Assembly (NCBI RefSeq): GCF_034263275.1
Contig: NZ_CP139559.1
Coordinates: 4,278,001 to 4,342,000, forward strand
Length of the DNA stretch: 64,000 bases
Direction of reading: 5' to 3'
Source of the DNA: Mucilaginibacter sp. cycad4
GTDB lineage: Bacteria; Bacteroidota; Bacteroidia; Sphingobacteriales; Sphingobacteriaceae
This document shows, in pieces, positions 44,382 through 52,670 of the stretch. Below the pieces are notes generated by a model. The model searched no databases, was not told the origin of the DNA, and was given only the letters and a program-made list of their open reading frames with translations. Within the stretch, counting starts at the first letter, position 1. Each line of letters starts with the position of its first letter. Both the position numbers and the translations under genes were made by a program.

Positions 44382-45017
44382 CTACTTTTTTAATATCTTC
44401 TTTGGAAAGATCTCGTCTAATGGTTTGTTTTTATGCTTTTGGTAAATATCAGAAATACGGGCATCTATGGGTTTCAATAACTCGATACAGCTTTGCATCT
44501 CTTCTTCACTCATCCCGTCCGCCAACAGGTGGGCGGCTTGTTGAACAATTGCCACCGCGTTCTTTAAAACGTCTTCGCCTTTGGCAGTTAGTTTAAGTCG
44601 TCTCACCCTTTTATCATCCTTGTCGGAAAACTCATTAACAAATCCTTTCTTTTTCAATCTGATAAGCATATTGCTTCCGCTTGAAAGTTCCATGATATTA
44701 CTTTGGATCGTCTCAGATTTGATCGGGCTGCCCATGTTAAAAATGGTGACCAGGAGGCCAAATTCTTCCACCTGTCCCAAGCCGGTACCTTCTAACCCCT
44801 TATTCGAAAAAAAGATATGGAACTTGCCGATCCGTCGGACAAGTATAATAAACCTCCCGGCGAGGTCAGGAATAAGTTTCCCGTTAGCCTCCGTGAAATA
44901 TGGTTCGTCCCGGGGGCTTTGTGCAATTTGGAAGCGGTAAAAGTCCTCCAAGGTCGCTCCCGGGTTTTGCTCTTCGAATGCACCCCATACTTTAACTAAT
45001 TCGACCGTTTTATTCAT
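44382..45017 (-). CDS. MarR family transcriptional regulator
   Basis: About 211 residues from the ATG at 45017 (MNKTVELVKVWGAFEEQNPG). The upstream TTG start at 45041 is unlikely because a candidate -7 box covers it. The winged helix is at about 95-175 (GLGQVEEFGLLVTIFNMGSPIKSETIQSNIMELSSGSNMLIRLKKKGFV, FSDKDDKRVRRLKLTAKGEDVL), with the typical D.R wing (DDKRVRRL). MarR proteins repress genes until a ligand or oxidant releases them. An inverted repeat ATTTGGTAACAAAT overlaps its promoter, suggesting autoregulation. Confidence 0.88.
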   Translation of the reverse strand: MNKTVELVKVWGAFEEQNPGATLEDFYRFQIAQSPRDEPYFTEANGKLIPDLAGRFIILVRRIGKFHIFFSNKGLEGTGLGQVEEFGLLVTIFNMGSPIKSETIQSNIMELSSGSNMLIRLKKKGFVNEFSDKDDKRVRRLKLTAKGEDVLKNAVAIVQQAAHLLADGMSEEEMQSCIELLKPIDARISDIYQKHKNKPLDEIFPKKILKK

Positions 45018-45029
45018 CTCCAAATATCC

Positions 45030-45046
45030 ATTTGGTAACAAATATA
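45030..45046 (-). promoter_or_regulatory. MarR promoter box with overlapping operator
   Basis: On the minus strand TATATTTG (45039-45046) matches TAnnTTTG, about 22 bases before the ATG at 45017. The palindrome ATTTG-GTAA-CAAAT (45030-45043) overlaps it, as expected for autorepression. Confidence 0.5.
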
Positions 45047-45539
45047 AAAAAATGGAATAAAGTCTTAATTCATAACAATGTGGTTTAAATTAGGCGGGGG
45101 CAACAAACCAAATGGCTATCTAACTTATATGTGCGGGAGGTTTATTTCTGAAAAGCGTTTGCTTTTTTAGATATAGAATGTCGATATTGATTTCCGGAAG
45201 TTGTATTTTCAATTTGGGAAAGGAAGGATATTCCGAACGGGGGCTTTCTTGACGCTTCCGGAATGCCGGCAAAGGCACATTACTTCGTTGTGATTTGAAA
45301 TCTTGTGTTCACTAAAGTTACTTGGCCATAAGGGGATGAAACCAGGAGGCGTGGCAACAGTTGACTTTTGCATATAAATGCGGGCTATCGGAACTCATCT
45401 GCACAACAGGGATCCGTTTCCATATGCTAACGCAGCAATACAGCAGCTAATTTATTGCCGGTTCTGTTCTGCTATTTAGCGAAACCGGAACACATGCTTC
45501 GACTACATTGACTCAACTTGCGTGATCCGGCCAATTCCT
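45042..45539. other. Intergenic region upstream of the MarR gene
   Basis: About 500 bases between two leftward genes. Apart from the MarR promoter at its left edge I see no gene, repeat or strong hairpin. Confidence 0.5.
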
Positions 45540-46199
45540 TCAATAAGCGATCTCAACAGTCTTATGTACAGTGTTACTGTTGTCTAAGTTGTTTAAAATA
45601 AAATGAGCAACATCCGCTCTGGAGATCGAGAGTCCGTTGTTTAAAAACCCTTGGGTTGATACCCTGTAAAGCCCTGTTTTGGGTTTGTCAAGCAGCTTTG
45701 GAGGACGGACAATCGTCCAGTCTATCCGACTTTTCTTGATGAGGTTTTCCATAAGCACCTGATCCGCATACACATTTCGCAATATGGTCTGAAGAATATA
45801 TTTGGTGGCGAACCGCACTATCCACGAATGCGTAGGATTTACATCAATTCCCGAGGCAGATATGAAAAACGCCCGGTTTATCCCAATAAATTCGATTGCC
45901 TCAATGACATTCTTAGACCCCTCAGAAAAAAGCGTAGTTTTTTTTATTGAATTATTACCGATGGCCGAAACAACTATGTCATTGCCCTCAAAAGCTTCCA
46001 GCAAAGATTTTGGGTCCAAAATATTCCCTTGAATAACTTTCAAATTTTCATGGGTAATAGTCAACTTCTTTGGGGTTCTCAAAATTGCGGTCACGTAATG
46101 GCCTTCAGCCAATGCTTGCTTCACAACTTCTCTGCCAATTCCACCGTTGGCTCCTAAAACGACAATGCTTTGAGCGGTTGTATTATCTTGCAGTTTCAT
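45540..46199 (-). CDS. NAD(P)-binding oxidoreductase (NmrA/atypical SDR-like)
   Basis: 219 residues. The Rossmann start IVVLGANGGIGREVVKQALAEGHYVTAILR has the GxxGxxG signature, followed by LKVIQGNILDPKSLLEAFEGNDIVVSAIGN and RAFFISASGID. This is the NmrA-like or BVR-B-like atypical SDR pattern. The classical YxxxK catalytic pair is not evident, so it may act as a redox sensor or reductase of a quinone or flavin. It is the left-most of four leftward genes between 45540 and 47659. Confidence 0.87.
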   Translation of the reverse strand: MKLQDNTTAQSIVVLGANGGIGREVVKQALAEGHYVTAILRTPKKLTITHENLKVIQGNILDPKSLLEAFEGNDIVVSAIGNNSIKKTTLFSEGSKNVIEAIEFIGINRAFFISASGIDVNPTHSWIVRFATKYILQTILRNVYADQVLMENLIKKSRIDWTIVRPPKLLDKPKTGLYRVSTQGFLNNGLSISRADVAHFILNNLDNSNTVHKTVEIAY

Positions 46200-46343
46200 C
46201 TGTTTTGTATTTTTCGTTATTTTTATATGAGTCTGTTTACTTGGCTGTCAAGTCGGATGATCAATAGCAACATGTTCCAATGCGCGGAAATCGGTGTAAC
46301 AAAAAGAGCTTGATTTGACGAACGAATATTCTTTCCATATAAA

Positions 46344-46712
46344 TCATTTGTGCAGGGAAAGGACGTATGCTGAAATTCCCTTGATCTGCTTTGCACTGAG
46401 CTGAGCGGAGAATGACGGCATTGCCACCTTTCCGTTTGTAATGACCTTTATCGTGGCCAACAGGTCCAAGTTGCTTTTTTGCAAATTGGCTGCATTAACT
46501 ATGCCTGCGGTCCCGTCCGCTCCGTGGCATGCCGCACATTTCTGCTGGAAAGCAGCCTCAGCGTCGCGAAACTCTTCAATTTTATTACCAGGGTGATTGC
46601 TTTTAGTTAGGCGACTTACCGCTTTAATACTGCCTTCGTCTTTCGGCTTCGTTTGATCACAACCTGACAACAATACAGCGGTGACCAATATGGTTGCTAT
46701 TTTAAATTTCAT
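46344..46712 (-). CDS. Lipoprotein cytochrome c
   Basis: 122 residues with a lipobox (LLSGC, Cys18) and one haem c site CAACH (Cys59, Cys62, His63). The likely axial Met is in GKVAMPSFSAQL. The protein should be membrane-tethered in the periplasm and carry electrons or serve as a small domain of an oxidase chain. A DoxX gene and a four-helix membrane protein gene lie just upstream in the same direction, suggesting a linked redox function, but the spacing (about 40 bases each) does not prove co-transcription. Confidence 0.9.
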   Translation of the reverse strand: MKFKIATILVTAVLLSGCDQTKPKDEGSIKAVSRLTKSNHPGNKIEEFRDAEAAFQQKCAACHGADGTAGIVNAANLQKSNLDLLATIKVITNGKVAMPSFSAQLSAKQIKGISAYVLSLHK

Positions 46713-46753
46713 GTTTCGATTGAAAAAAGATATCTAGGATTGAACTTAAATAC

Positions 46754-47143
46754 TTATTGAATAGCTTTCGCTTCTGCGTTTGATGATTTCTCATAATCCT
46801 TTCCGGAAACATATCTGATGGAAAGTGTAACTAAAACAAGATCCACAGAAACAAAAATTATTTTTCCGATTTCATCATGCGTACTAATATGAGCAATCAA
46901 GGCCGAAACCATCGTTATGATAAAGCCTGCGTAGATCCATTCTTTCACACGCAGCGGTGTTTGAGACAGTAGCAACACAAATGCCCCTATAACCTTCGCG
47001 ATAACCAGTTCAATACGGAAATAATCGGGAAAGCCGAGCATTTGAAGGTCTTTAGGGTGCGAAAAAGAGTAATAAGCGCTGAACAGCATAAAAAAGGTGA
47101 TGAACCCTTTAAGAAATCCGTACTGAAGTTTTTTATTTTTCAT
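46754..47143 (-). CDS. DoxX family membrane protein
   Basis: 129 residues with four predicted membrane helices. The LKGFITFFMLFSAYYSFSHPKDLQMLGFPDYFRIELVIAKVIGAFVLL stretch (a Lys after a conserved loop) and VKEWIYAGFIITMVSALIAHIS are typical DoxX segments. The paralog at 33463-33858 is of the same family. It lies between the cytochrome c and the four-helix membrane protein genes. Confidence 0.87.
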   Translation of the reverse strand: MKNKKLQYGFLKGFITFFMLFSAYYSFSHPKDLQMLGFPDYFRIELVIAKVIGAFVLLLSQTPLRVKEWIYAGFIITMVSALIAHISTHDEIGKIIFVSVDLVLVTLSIRYVSGKDYEKSSNAEAKAIQ

Positions 47144-47182
47144 AAGAAAGTTTTAATAATTAAGGATTAAAGACCGATTAGA

Positions 47183-47659
47183 TCAATTGAATTTGAATAC
47201 ACTTATCGTAATAATGACGAAAAACAGGATGAAGTGGAGAATATGAAAATTCCGGGTTTGAGTTCTATAGTAAGACAGATCCCCGGTCAACACGGCACGG
47301 TCTATGTCGACCAGCCGCTGTAATTTAAAGGCAATTCGACGCCGGTAAACGAAAACATTAGCAACAATAAAGACGACAATGGCGAATTTTATCCGAAACC
47401 ATAGTTGCTCGCCGTAAACACCTTTTGTCAGCACCATCATTCCCAGTCCTGAAATTATCAATACAGCTGCGCCGATCCCGATCACGCGGCCGAACCTGGA
47501 CAAAAAGAGTAAAACGCCTTCTGCCCTGATGGCATCTTGCGGGAGCAGCTTCCATAATGTTTGAAAGCCAAGATAGTTGATAAGTGTTGATCCGGCCATC
47601 ACTGCAAGAGCCGATAGGTGAATAGTTAAAAATGTCTGGTAGAAAAATGATGTGTTCAT
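47183..47659 (-). CDS. Four-helix membrane protein of unknown function
   Basis: 158 residues with four hydrophobic segments (about 12-30, 52-75, 84-103, 137-156). A His near the start of helix 1 (TIHLSALAVMAG) and one in the last helix (FHILHFILFFVI) could be haem or metal ligands, as in CopD/DUF2269-like proteins, but I cannot assign the family. It is the first of four leftward genes ending with the NmrA-like gene. Confidence 0.75.
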   Translation of the reverse strand: MNTSFFYQTFLTIHLSALAVMAGSTLINYLGFQTLWKLLPQDAIRAEGVLLFLSRFGRVIGIGAAVLIISGLGMMVLTKGVYGEQLWFRIKFAIVVFIVANVFVYRRRIAFKLQRLVDIDRAVLTGDLSYYRTQTRNFHILHFILFFVIITISVFKFN

Positions 47660-48060
47660 TAGGAAAGAATTTAATTAAACCATTTGGATGTAAACTTCGC
47701 TACAATATTATACCAATTGGTTGTTAATTCCAAATGTTATGACGTTTTATTCTATGGATCAATGGTTTGAGTACGTTTATTGCACATTGCCGACAATTCG
47801 TAAATTTTCGTTCGCTTCATTTACGCAATAGGAACCGGGAAGCGAAAATTGTTACATTTAAATAAACCAACCAAATAGCTACTTAAGAAAGTTTTTATTT
47901 AACCAAAAGGTTGTTTATATTCGTCATTAGGTTTTTTGTGGCCTTAATAGCCATAGCTGCAGACGGATTAGAAAAACTTAGTGAATTTATGCACGTCTTA
48001 CATTGAAAACCGATGTGTGTTAACAGAAAACTTTACCCGTAGTAAACTTTGCCCCCATGT
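47660..48060. other. Divergent intergenic region
   Basis: About 400 AT-rich bases between the leftward membrane-protein gene and the rightward AraC gene. It must hold both promoters. I find no clear TAnnTTTG box at the usual distance from either start and no strong repeat. The open frame 47981-48172 overlaps the AraC gene and is not supported. Confidence 0.5.
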
Positions 48061-48963
48061 ATGGAGAATACTAAGACCAACCTTCCTTACTATACGGAAA
48101 TTAATGATTTCCTGGCTTCGATCCCCTGGCCCGGCCGCACGGAAGATCCCGACTTTTATTGTTTGCGGTTAAAACGGCTTGACCAGGACCTGCAAGTATA
48201 CCGGCCGCCTTTTAAAAGGTCATTTTATTTTTTCGCATTATTTATCAATTCAGGGAAAATTCAGGTCAGCTATGGCGATAAGACCGTTAATGATCCGGAT
48301 TCTTACCTCGTTTTTCACTCGCCGGACCTGGTGTACAGTTTCGCGCATAACAATGCGCTTGAAGGCTACGTGATCTACTTCAAGCCCGAATGTTTTTCTT
48401 TCTTTAAACCCGATTTCCATCAGGAATTCCCTTTGTTTGACTGGCTGCACACCAATCTTTTTAAATTCGATCATGCCACATTTGATCGGCTCACCCCAGA
48501 CTTTGAAGCGGTATTTACTGCTTATGAAAAATCAGCCAGAACTCGGCCGCTGGAAGCTAAGGTCAAATTGCTTGGTTTACTTTACCATCTCCAGGACTTT
48601 ACGCCTAAAATAAGTATCACGCCGACCAATAAGCAGCAAATGCTGCTCCGTAAATTTATACAATTGATAGATAATCATTATATTGATAAACGCACGGTTA
48701 AAGAATATGCAGACCTGTTATCCGTTACGGCTAATCACCTCTCCCAGTCTGTAAAACAGCTTTCAGGCAAGAATGCGCTAAGTTTTATCGCCGGACGCCT
48801 CGCGGCCGAAGCCAGGTCACTCATTCACTATACCGATTTTGAAATTACAGAGGTGGCGTATAAGCTGAATTTTTCCGACCCGGCTAATTTTGGCAAATTC
48901 TTCAAAAAACAAATAGGGTTGTCCCCTTCGGAGTTCCGAAAACAGCGTAAGCAATTATATTGA
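48061..48963 (+). CDS. AraC family transcriptional regulator
   Basis: About 300 residues from the ATG at 48061 (MENTKTNLPYYTEINDFLASI); the frame is open four codons further. The N-terminal cupin-like sensing part includes RPPFKRSFYFFALFINSGKIQVSYGD and YVIYFKPECFSFF. The C-terminal AraC domain is clear: KRTVKEYADLLSVTANHLSQSVKQLSGKNALSFI and FEITEVAYKLNFSDPANFGKFFKKQIGLSPSEFR. It is followed 73 bases later by the VOC gene in the same direction; the divergent redox genes are the other candidate targets. Confidence 0.92.
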   Translation: MENTKTNLPYYTEINDFLASIPWPGRTEDPDFYCLRLKRLDQDLQVYRPPFKRSFYFFALFINSGKIQVSYGDKTVNDPDSYLVFHSPDLVYSFAHNNALEGYVIYFKPECFSFFKPDFHQEFPLFDWLHTNLFKFDHATFDRLTPDFEAVFTAYEKSARTRPLEAKVKLLGLLYHLQDFTPKISITPTNKQQMLLRKFIQLIDNHYIDKRTVKEYADLLSVTANHLSQSVKQLSGKNALSFIAGRLAAEARSLIHYTDFEITEVAYKLNFSDPANFGKFFKKQIGLSPSEFRKQRKQLY

Positions 48964-49036
48964 CCTGTATTTCCAAGTTTTTGACCAACTGTAATGCAAA
49001 GAACGATGTTTCTTTGTGGTAAAAACAACTATTACA

Positions 49037-49444
49037 ATGGCAACTAAAGTATTTATCAATCTTCCGGTGAAAAACCTGGATAATTCCAAGCAGTTCTTTC
49101 AGGATCTCGGATTCTCATTTAATCCCCTGTTTACCGATGAAAAGGCAGGCTGCATGGTCGTAAGTGAAAGCATTTTTGTTATGCTGCTCACCGAAAATTA
49201 TTTTAAAACGTTTATCGATAAGGAGATTTGCGATGCAAGGCTCTCGACAGAAGTGCTTATTGCACTCGACGCTGAATCAGCAGACGAGGTGAAGCAATTT
49301 GTCACCAAAGCCGAATCATTGGGCGGCACGATCTATGCACCTGCCAAAGATCATGGCTTTATGTATCAGCACAGTTTTGCAGATCTGGATGGTCATAAGT
49401 GGGAAATCGCCTATGTAGACATGAGTCAGTTTACGCAATCATAA
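49037..49444 (+). CDS. VOC (glyoxalase/bleomycin-resistance-like) family protein
   Basis: About 135 residues from the ATG at 49037 (MATKVFINLPVKNLDNSKQFF); a GTG seven codons earlier is less likely. It has the VOC beta-alpha-beta-beta-beta modules: LPVKNLDNSKQFFQDLGFSFN and the C-terminal YGFMYQHSF-like GFMYQHSFADLDGHKWEIAYVD with the usual metal-ligand positions. The reaction is unknown. It is a close paralog of the decayed gene at 34066-34476. A DUF1801/YdeI gene follows 13 bases later, probably co-transcribed. Confidence 0.92.
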   Translation: MATKVFINLPVKNLDNSKQFFQDLGFSFNPLFTDEKAGCMVVSESIFVMLLTENYFKTFIDKEICDARLSTEVLIALDAESADEVKQFVTKAESLGGTIYAPAKDHGFMYQHSFADLDGHKWEIAYVDMSQFTQS

Positions 49445-49457
49445 TAGTTTAGAAAGC

Positions 49458-50069
49458 ATGAACCATAATTCTGAAATAGATACCTACATCGCAAATGCAG
49501 GGGACTTTGCAAAGCCTATCCTGGCGCATTGGCGAATGCTTATACACGAACGCTGCCCTGATGTGACCGAAGTTATGAAATGGGGAATACCACATTTTGA
49601 ATATAAGAATGAGAACATTTTTGTATTCGCATCCTATACAAATCATTGTTCTTTTTCCTTCCTGAAAGAGAGCCTGATGACCGATCCGCGTCTGAAGGCA
49701 AATAAAGATTTGAAACCCATCCAGAAGTTTTTGGGAAAGATCAGGAAACGGGAAGACTTGCCACAGGATGAAGAATTCGTATCTATGCTGGATGACGCAA
49801 TGTTATTAAATGAAAAAGGCATCAAGGTAAAGCGGGAAAAACCGGCAAATGACAAGCCAAAGATACTGGAAACGCCCGACTACCTCCTGGCGGCCTTAAC
49901 GGGTAATTCCAAAGCAAAAGAGGTTTTTGAAAGTAAGTCAAATTCTTTCCGCAAAGAATACATCGTTTGGATCAGCGATGCAAAGACCGACGAAACGCGG
50001 CAAAAAAGAATCAACGAAGCTTTAGAATGGATAGCTGAAGGCAAAAGTAGGTTTTGGAAACATCAATAA
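49458..50069 (+). CDS. DUF1801 and YdeI/OmpD-associated family protein
   Basis: 203 residues. The first half is a DUF1801-like module (PILAHWRMLIHERCPDVTEVMKWGIPHFEYKNENIFVFASYTNHCSFSF). The second half is a YdeI/OmdA-like module (PDYLLAALTGNSKAKEVFESKSNSFRKEYIVWISDAKTDETRQKRI). Proteins of this layout are common in Bacteroidetes and of unknown role. It starts 13 bases after the VOC gene and ends close to a decayed region that precedes the conjugative element. Confidence 0.88.
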   Translation: MNHNSEIDTYIANAGDFAKPILAHWRMLIHERCPDVTEVMKWGIPHFEYKNENIFVFASYTNHCSFSFLKESLMTDPRLKANKDLKPIQKFLGKIRKREDLPQDEEFVSMLDDAMLLNEKGIKVKREKPANDKPKILETPDYLLAALTGNSKAKEVFESKSNSFRKEYIVWISDAKTDETRQKRINEALEWIAEGKSRFWKHQ

Positions 50070-50436
50070 TAGCATGAATTGTTGAAAGTTGATAGCAGAT
50101 TACATTCAGCTCGTACAATCTTTCGCAGAGAAAAGCGTCCGATACCCTTGTCCTCAACGCTGCCTTTAAAGTAGAGTCTTTTTTGAATTTGATTATTCAT
50201 ATTGGTAGCGATTCCGAAGCATGTCACTATCCCGATGTTTTGTCGAAATATTTAAAGCAAGATTTTCAATCTCGTGTAAAAAATCTTAATTTTTATTTTC
50301 AGATACTTTCAGCCGACATAGATATGGGTAGTAATATTTATAGGGAGACTAAGAAACTAATGACACTTCAGAGTAAGTACGTTCACACATGGGCGATAGT
50401 TGGGGTAAAACCTAGGAATTGAACACGATTAAGGCG

Positions 50437-50621
50437 GCTTTATCTGGTATAAACAGGCTGAATTATACAGGACTTCGATAAATATTTTTGGAAATACCGC
50501 CATTTTGTTAAATGATATTGACCTTGTGGCCGTGGTAGGCGGTAACGAAGTACTTCATGGTGACTGAAGTTTATCTCAAAGAAGATGGGAAATGGGTTCT
50601 CTCACCTCCTCAACATTAATT
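50437..50621 (+). pseudogene. Remnant of an NTF2-like (DUF4440) gene
   Basis: One frame reads GGFIWYKQAELYRTSINIFGNTAILLNDIDLVAVVGGNEVLH. After a one-base shift near 50558 it continues TEVYLKEDGKWVLSPPQH and stops. This is the C-terminal half of a SnoaL/NTF2-like DUF4440 fold (NTAIL strand, EVYLKEDGKW strand). There is no start codon in frame, so it is a fragment. A short in-frame run near 50093 (ADYIQLVQSF) may be its N-terminal part, separated by unrelated sequence. Confidence 0.5.
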
Positions 50622-50810
50622 AGACCCGTTATAATAAAAACAAATATTCCTCAACCGGCGCGGCCACAACATTAATCTTTAATTTGCACCTCGAAATGGC
50701 TCGGCACACGCCATTCAATGAATATTTTAAATTGATAAAAATAAATCATTAATGTAACCAGGAGGCGTAATGCGAGTGACATGAGTAAACGGACTTTGCG
50801 CTCCGCAAGG

Positions 50811-50841
50811 GGCCGCCCAGGATTTGGGCGGCCATTTTTAA
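50811..50841 (+). terminator. Strong hairpin at the edge of the element
   Basis: GGCCGCCCA and TGGGCGGCC pair around GGATT, followed by ATTTTTAATCC and a T-run. It points to termination of rightward transcription and lies just outside the stop of the first ICE gene at 50856. Confidence 0.7.
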
Positions 50842-50855
50842 TCCTTTTTTATTAA

Positions 50856-51242
50856 TTAAATTTCAACGATCAAACCTTGCTGACAATCAGTAGCTTCTGT
50901 CTCGGCATCTTGGCGATTGTCAAATATGCGAGTGTTGCCGTCCTTATCCGTCACAATGGCAGCATATTCCGGCCCGCCGTGCATTTCCAATACGAGGTAT
51001 TGACCGCTATTATCACTGGCCGATTGAATGGGCAAGTAAAACAGGTTGATTGCGTGGATGAATTTTGGTGATAGCGCTTTTTTCAACCCATATTGTTCTA
51101 AGCAATGGTTACTGAATATGGCCAAATACCCCTCAAAAAGCTGTTCGGCAAACACATTGGCACTGTTTGTAAGATCATTCCTTTTCCTGTTAATCGTTTC
51201 GTTTACCGCTTGGGATAACTGTAACCATTGGTGATAACTCAA
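50856..51242 (-). CDS. ICE-associated conserved hypothetical (C-terminal part of a frameshifted gene)
   Basis: 128 residues in the track-independent frame beginning MSYHQWLQLSQAVNETINRKR. The frame continues upstream without a stop (SYHQW is preceded by EQEELITNWTNPFL) to about 51290, where a one-base change separates it from MKTIQQLTNVQKAKIIF at 51290-51400. The whole protein would be about 180 residues. It belongs to the accessory set next to DUF932 genes in Bacteroidetes conjugative elements. The central segment holds SANVFAEQLFEGYLAIFSNHC and VLEMHGGPEYAAIVTDKDG; I do not recognise a named domain. Function unknown. Confidence 0.6.
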   Translation of the reverse strand: MSYHQWLQLSQAVNETINRKRNDLTNSANVFAEQLFEGYLAIFSNHCLEQYGLKKALSPKFIHAINLFYLPIQSASDNSGQYLVLEMHGGPEYAAIVTDKDGNTRIFDNRQDAETEATDCQQGLIVEI

Positions 51243-51286
51243 AAAAGGGTTAGTCCAATTGGTTATTAACTCTTCCTGCTCTTTAA

Positions 51287-51400
51287 CTACTTATCGGCAA
51301 TCGCTTGGGTATATTCTAAAAAAGTCGGCATTTCGTTTTTGAACAGGTCAAATATGATTTTCGCTTTTTGTACATTAGTAAGCTGTTGAATCGTTTTCAT
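51287..51400 (-). pseudogene. N-terminal 37 codons of the same frameshifted ICE gene
   Basis: ATG at 51398-51400 opens MKTIQQLTNVQKAKIIFDLF and runs 37 codons to a TAG at 51287-51289. Inserting one base before the TAG (reading GTAGTTAAAGAG) joins it to the frame of the downstream part. Either a real mutation or a sequencing error in the GATAAGTAGTTAAAG stretch explains this. Confidence 0.55.
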
Positions 51401-51448
51401 GGTATTATCATTAATGGAATGAAGAAGGGGGATATCCCCCCGCCGGAA

Positions 51449-52456
51449 TTAGTTAAACAATAAAGCAGTGTTGCCATTTTTAGCAAAGTCTGCACAAATG
51501 TTAAAAGTTGTTTGCGAACGATCTTGTCCTGTGCCGTACATGATGGATTTAAATTTGCTTTCGTCATCACGATAATTGCGGACATTTTGATAATACCCCG
51601 TTACGGCATTATAGGAGCCGAATAAAGTTCCTTTGGTCGTATTTTCCTGCTGGCTGTCGGCTGTCATCGCATAATCAAATACACTGCTAACCATGTTGTT
51701 AAAATGGCTGGAAAGTTCTTCGTCTTTACCTTCTTTTAGTTTTGCATAGGTTTCTTTATTGGGTATCATGGCTAACTGTATCAATCGTTTGACTTGAGGG
51801 TCGGTTATCCGCACCCTTGCCCAACGGTTAAAAATGGCCTCCAGTTCTACCGATAGCTGGTTACTGATGCCTAACATTTTATGCGCTCCCTTCAGTTTCT
51901 CGGCAGCACTGGCGGTATGGCGTATTTTGATACAATTACTGCAATTGTTCAATGCAGTATTTAAAGTATTGCTACACCAAATACGTACAGGCGTAAAAGC
52001 GATAGTAATACTGCCTGTTCCGTCATGCGTTGAGGTTAAAAACAAGTACTGATCTATCAGGTCATTGCGCCCAACCTTAATATAATCGGGCAGCTTGGCG
52101 GTAATGAAAATAGTTGAGCCGTAACCTAACGCTCCGGCCGTTTCATACCTGATTCCTCCCTGACCGTCTACGATACTGTCAAAAAATGAAAAGGCATCTA
52201 CGTTTTGCAGTACTTGGTAATCTTTACCGACCTTATCGCCTAAAATGGCTTCGTTATCGGTGCGGAATGTATAAAAGCTGCTATCAGAAATGATATTGTT
52301 ACCGCTTGGCAGGGCGTGTAAATTGGGGCGTTTCATGACCTCAAAATTTAATCCCGCCTGTGTGATGGCTTCCGAACTGGTGGCGTTTTTGGCAATGGTC
52401 GTACCGATCACCTGCCACACTTTGGGCTTTACGATGTTATTATTATAATTTGTCAT
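51449..52456 (-). CDS. DUF932 domain-containing protein
   Basis: 335 residues of the DUF932 (phage/plasmid LGT_TIGR03299-like) family. Recognisable parts are the start KPKVWQVIGTTIAKNATSSEAITQAGLNFEV, YTFRTDNEAILGDKVGKDYQVLQNVDAFSFFD and the C-terminal YYQNVRNYRDDESKFKSIMYGTGQDRSQTTFNIC. DUF932 proteins are almost confined to mobile elements and are thought to act in DNA or host-interaction steps of transfer; no activity is proven. It is part of the accessory gene set at the left end of this conjugative element. Confidence 0.93.
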   Translation of the reverse strand: MTNYNNNIVKPKVWQVIGTTIAKNATSSEAITQAGLNFEVMKRPNLHALPSGNNIISDSSFYTFRTDNEAILGDKVGKDYQVLQNVDAFSFFDSIVDGQGGIRYETAGALGYGSTIFITAKLPDYIKVGRNDLIDQYLFLTSTHDGTGSITIAFTPVRIWCSNTLNTALNNCSNCIKIRHTASAAEKLKGAHKMLGISNQLSVELEAIFNRWARVRITDPQVKRLIQLAMIPNKETYAKLKEGKDEELSSHFNNMVSSVFDYAMTADSQQENTTKGTLFGSYNAVTGYYQNVRNYRDDESKFKSIMYGTGQDRSQTTFNICADFAKNGNTALLFN

Positions 52457-52460
52457 GGCT

Positions 52461-52589
52461 TTAAGTGTTATAGGAATTAAGAAATTCTAAAAACTCGAAT
52501 TGGAATAATGCAGGGTTGGACTTTGCCAGTTCCTTTGCATAACCCGGCCAATAAATCTGGTCGGTCAGTTCTAAAAAAATCTCTATCAT
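52461..52589 (-). CDS. Small ICE protein upstream of the DUF932 gene
   Basis: A 42-residue frame, MIEIFLELTDQIYWPGYAKE with the C-terminal half ALFQFEFLEFLNSY. It ends five bases before the DUF932 start on the same strand, as a short leader gene would. The composition (aromatic, acidic, non-repetitive) looks like protein rather than chance. I do not recognise a family. Confidence 0.55.
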   Translation of the reverse strand: MIEIFLELTDQIYWPGYAKELAKSNPALFQFEFLEFLNSYNT

Positions 52590-52670
52590 TGTATTAGTTA
52601 TTAAGATTTTGAAGTCTTAGAAATACGCCCTATGTATTTGGAGTACATAGGGCGTTTCCATTAATGATCT

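Larger units (their letters stand above)
50070..50855. other. Decayed region before the conjugative element
   Basis: Contains remnants of an NTF2-like (DUF4440) gene (50437-50621, and possibly ADYIQLVQSFAEKSV near 50093), a strong hairpin at 50811-50841, and otherwise no gene. The frame 50183-50422 has no recognisable family. The left boundary of the integrative element probably lies in this interval, but no attachment-site repeat could be identified without the other end. Confidence 0.55.

Noticed and set aside
50183..50422. 79-residue open frame before the conjugative element
   Set aside because: No family pattern; it lies in the decayed stretch and does not extend the NTF2-like remnant.
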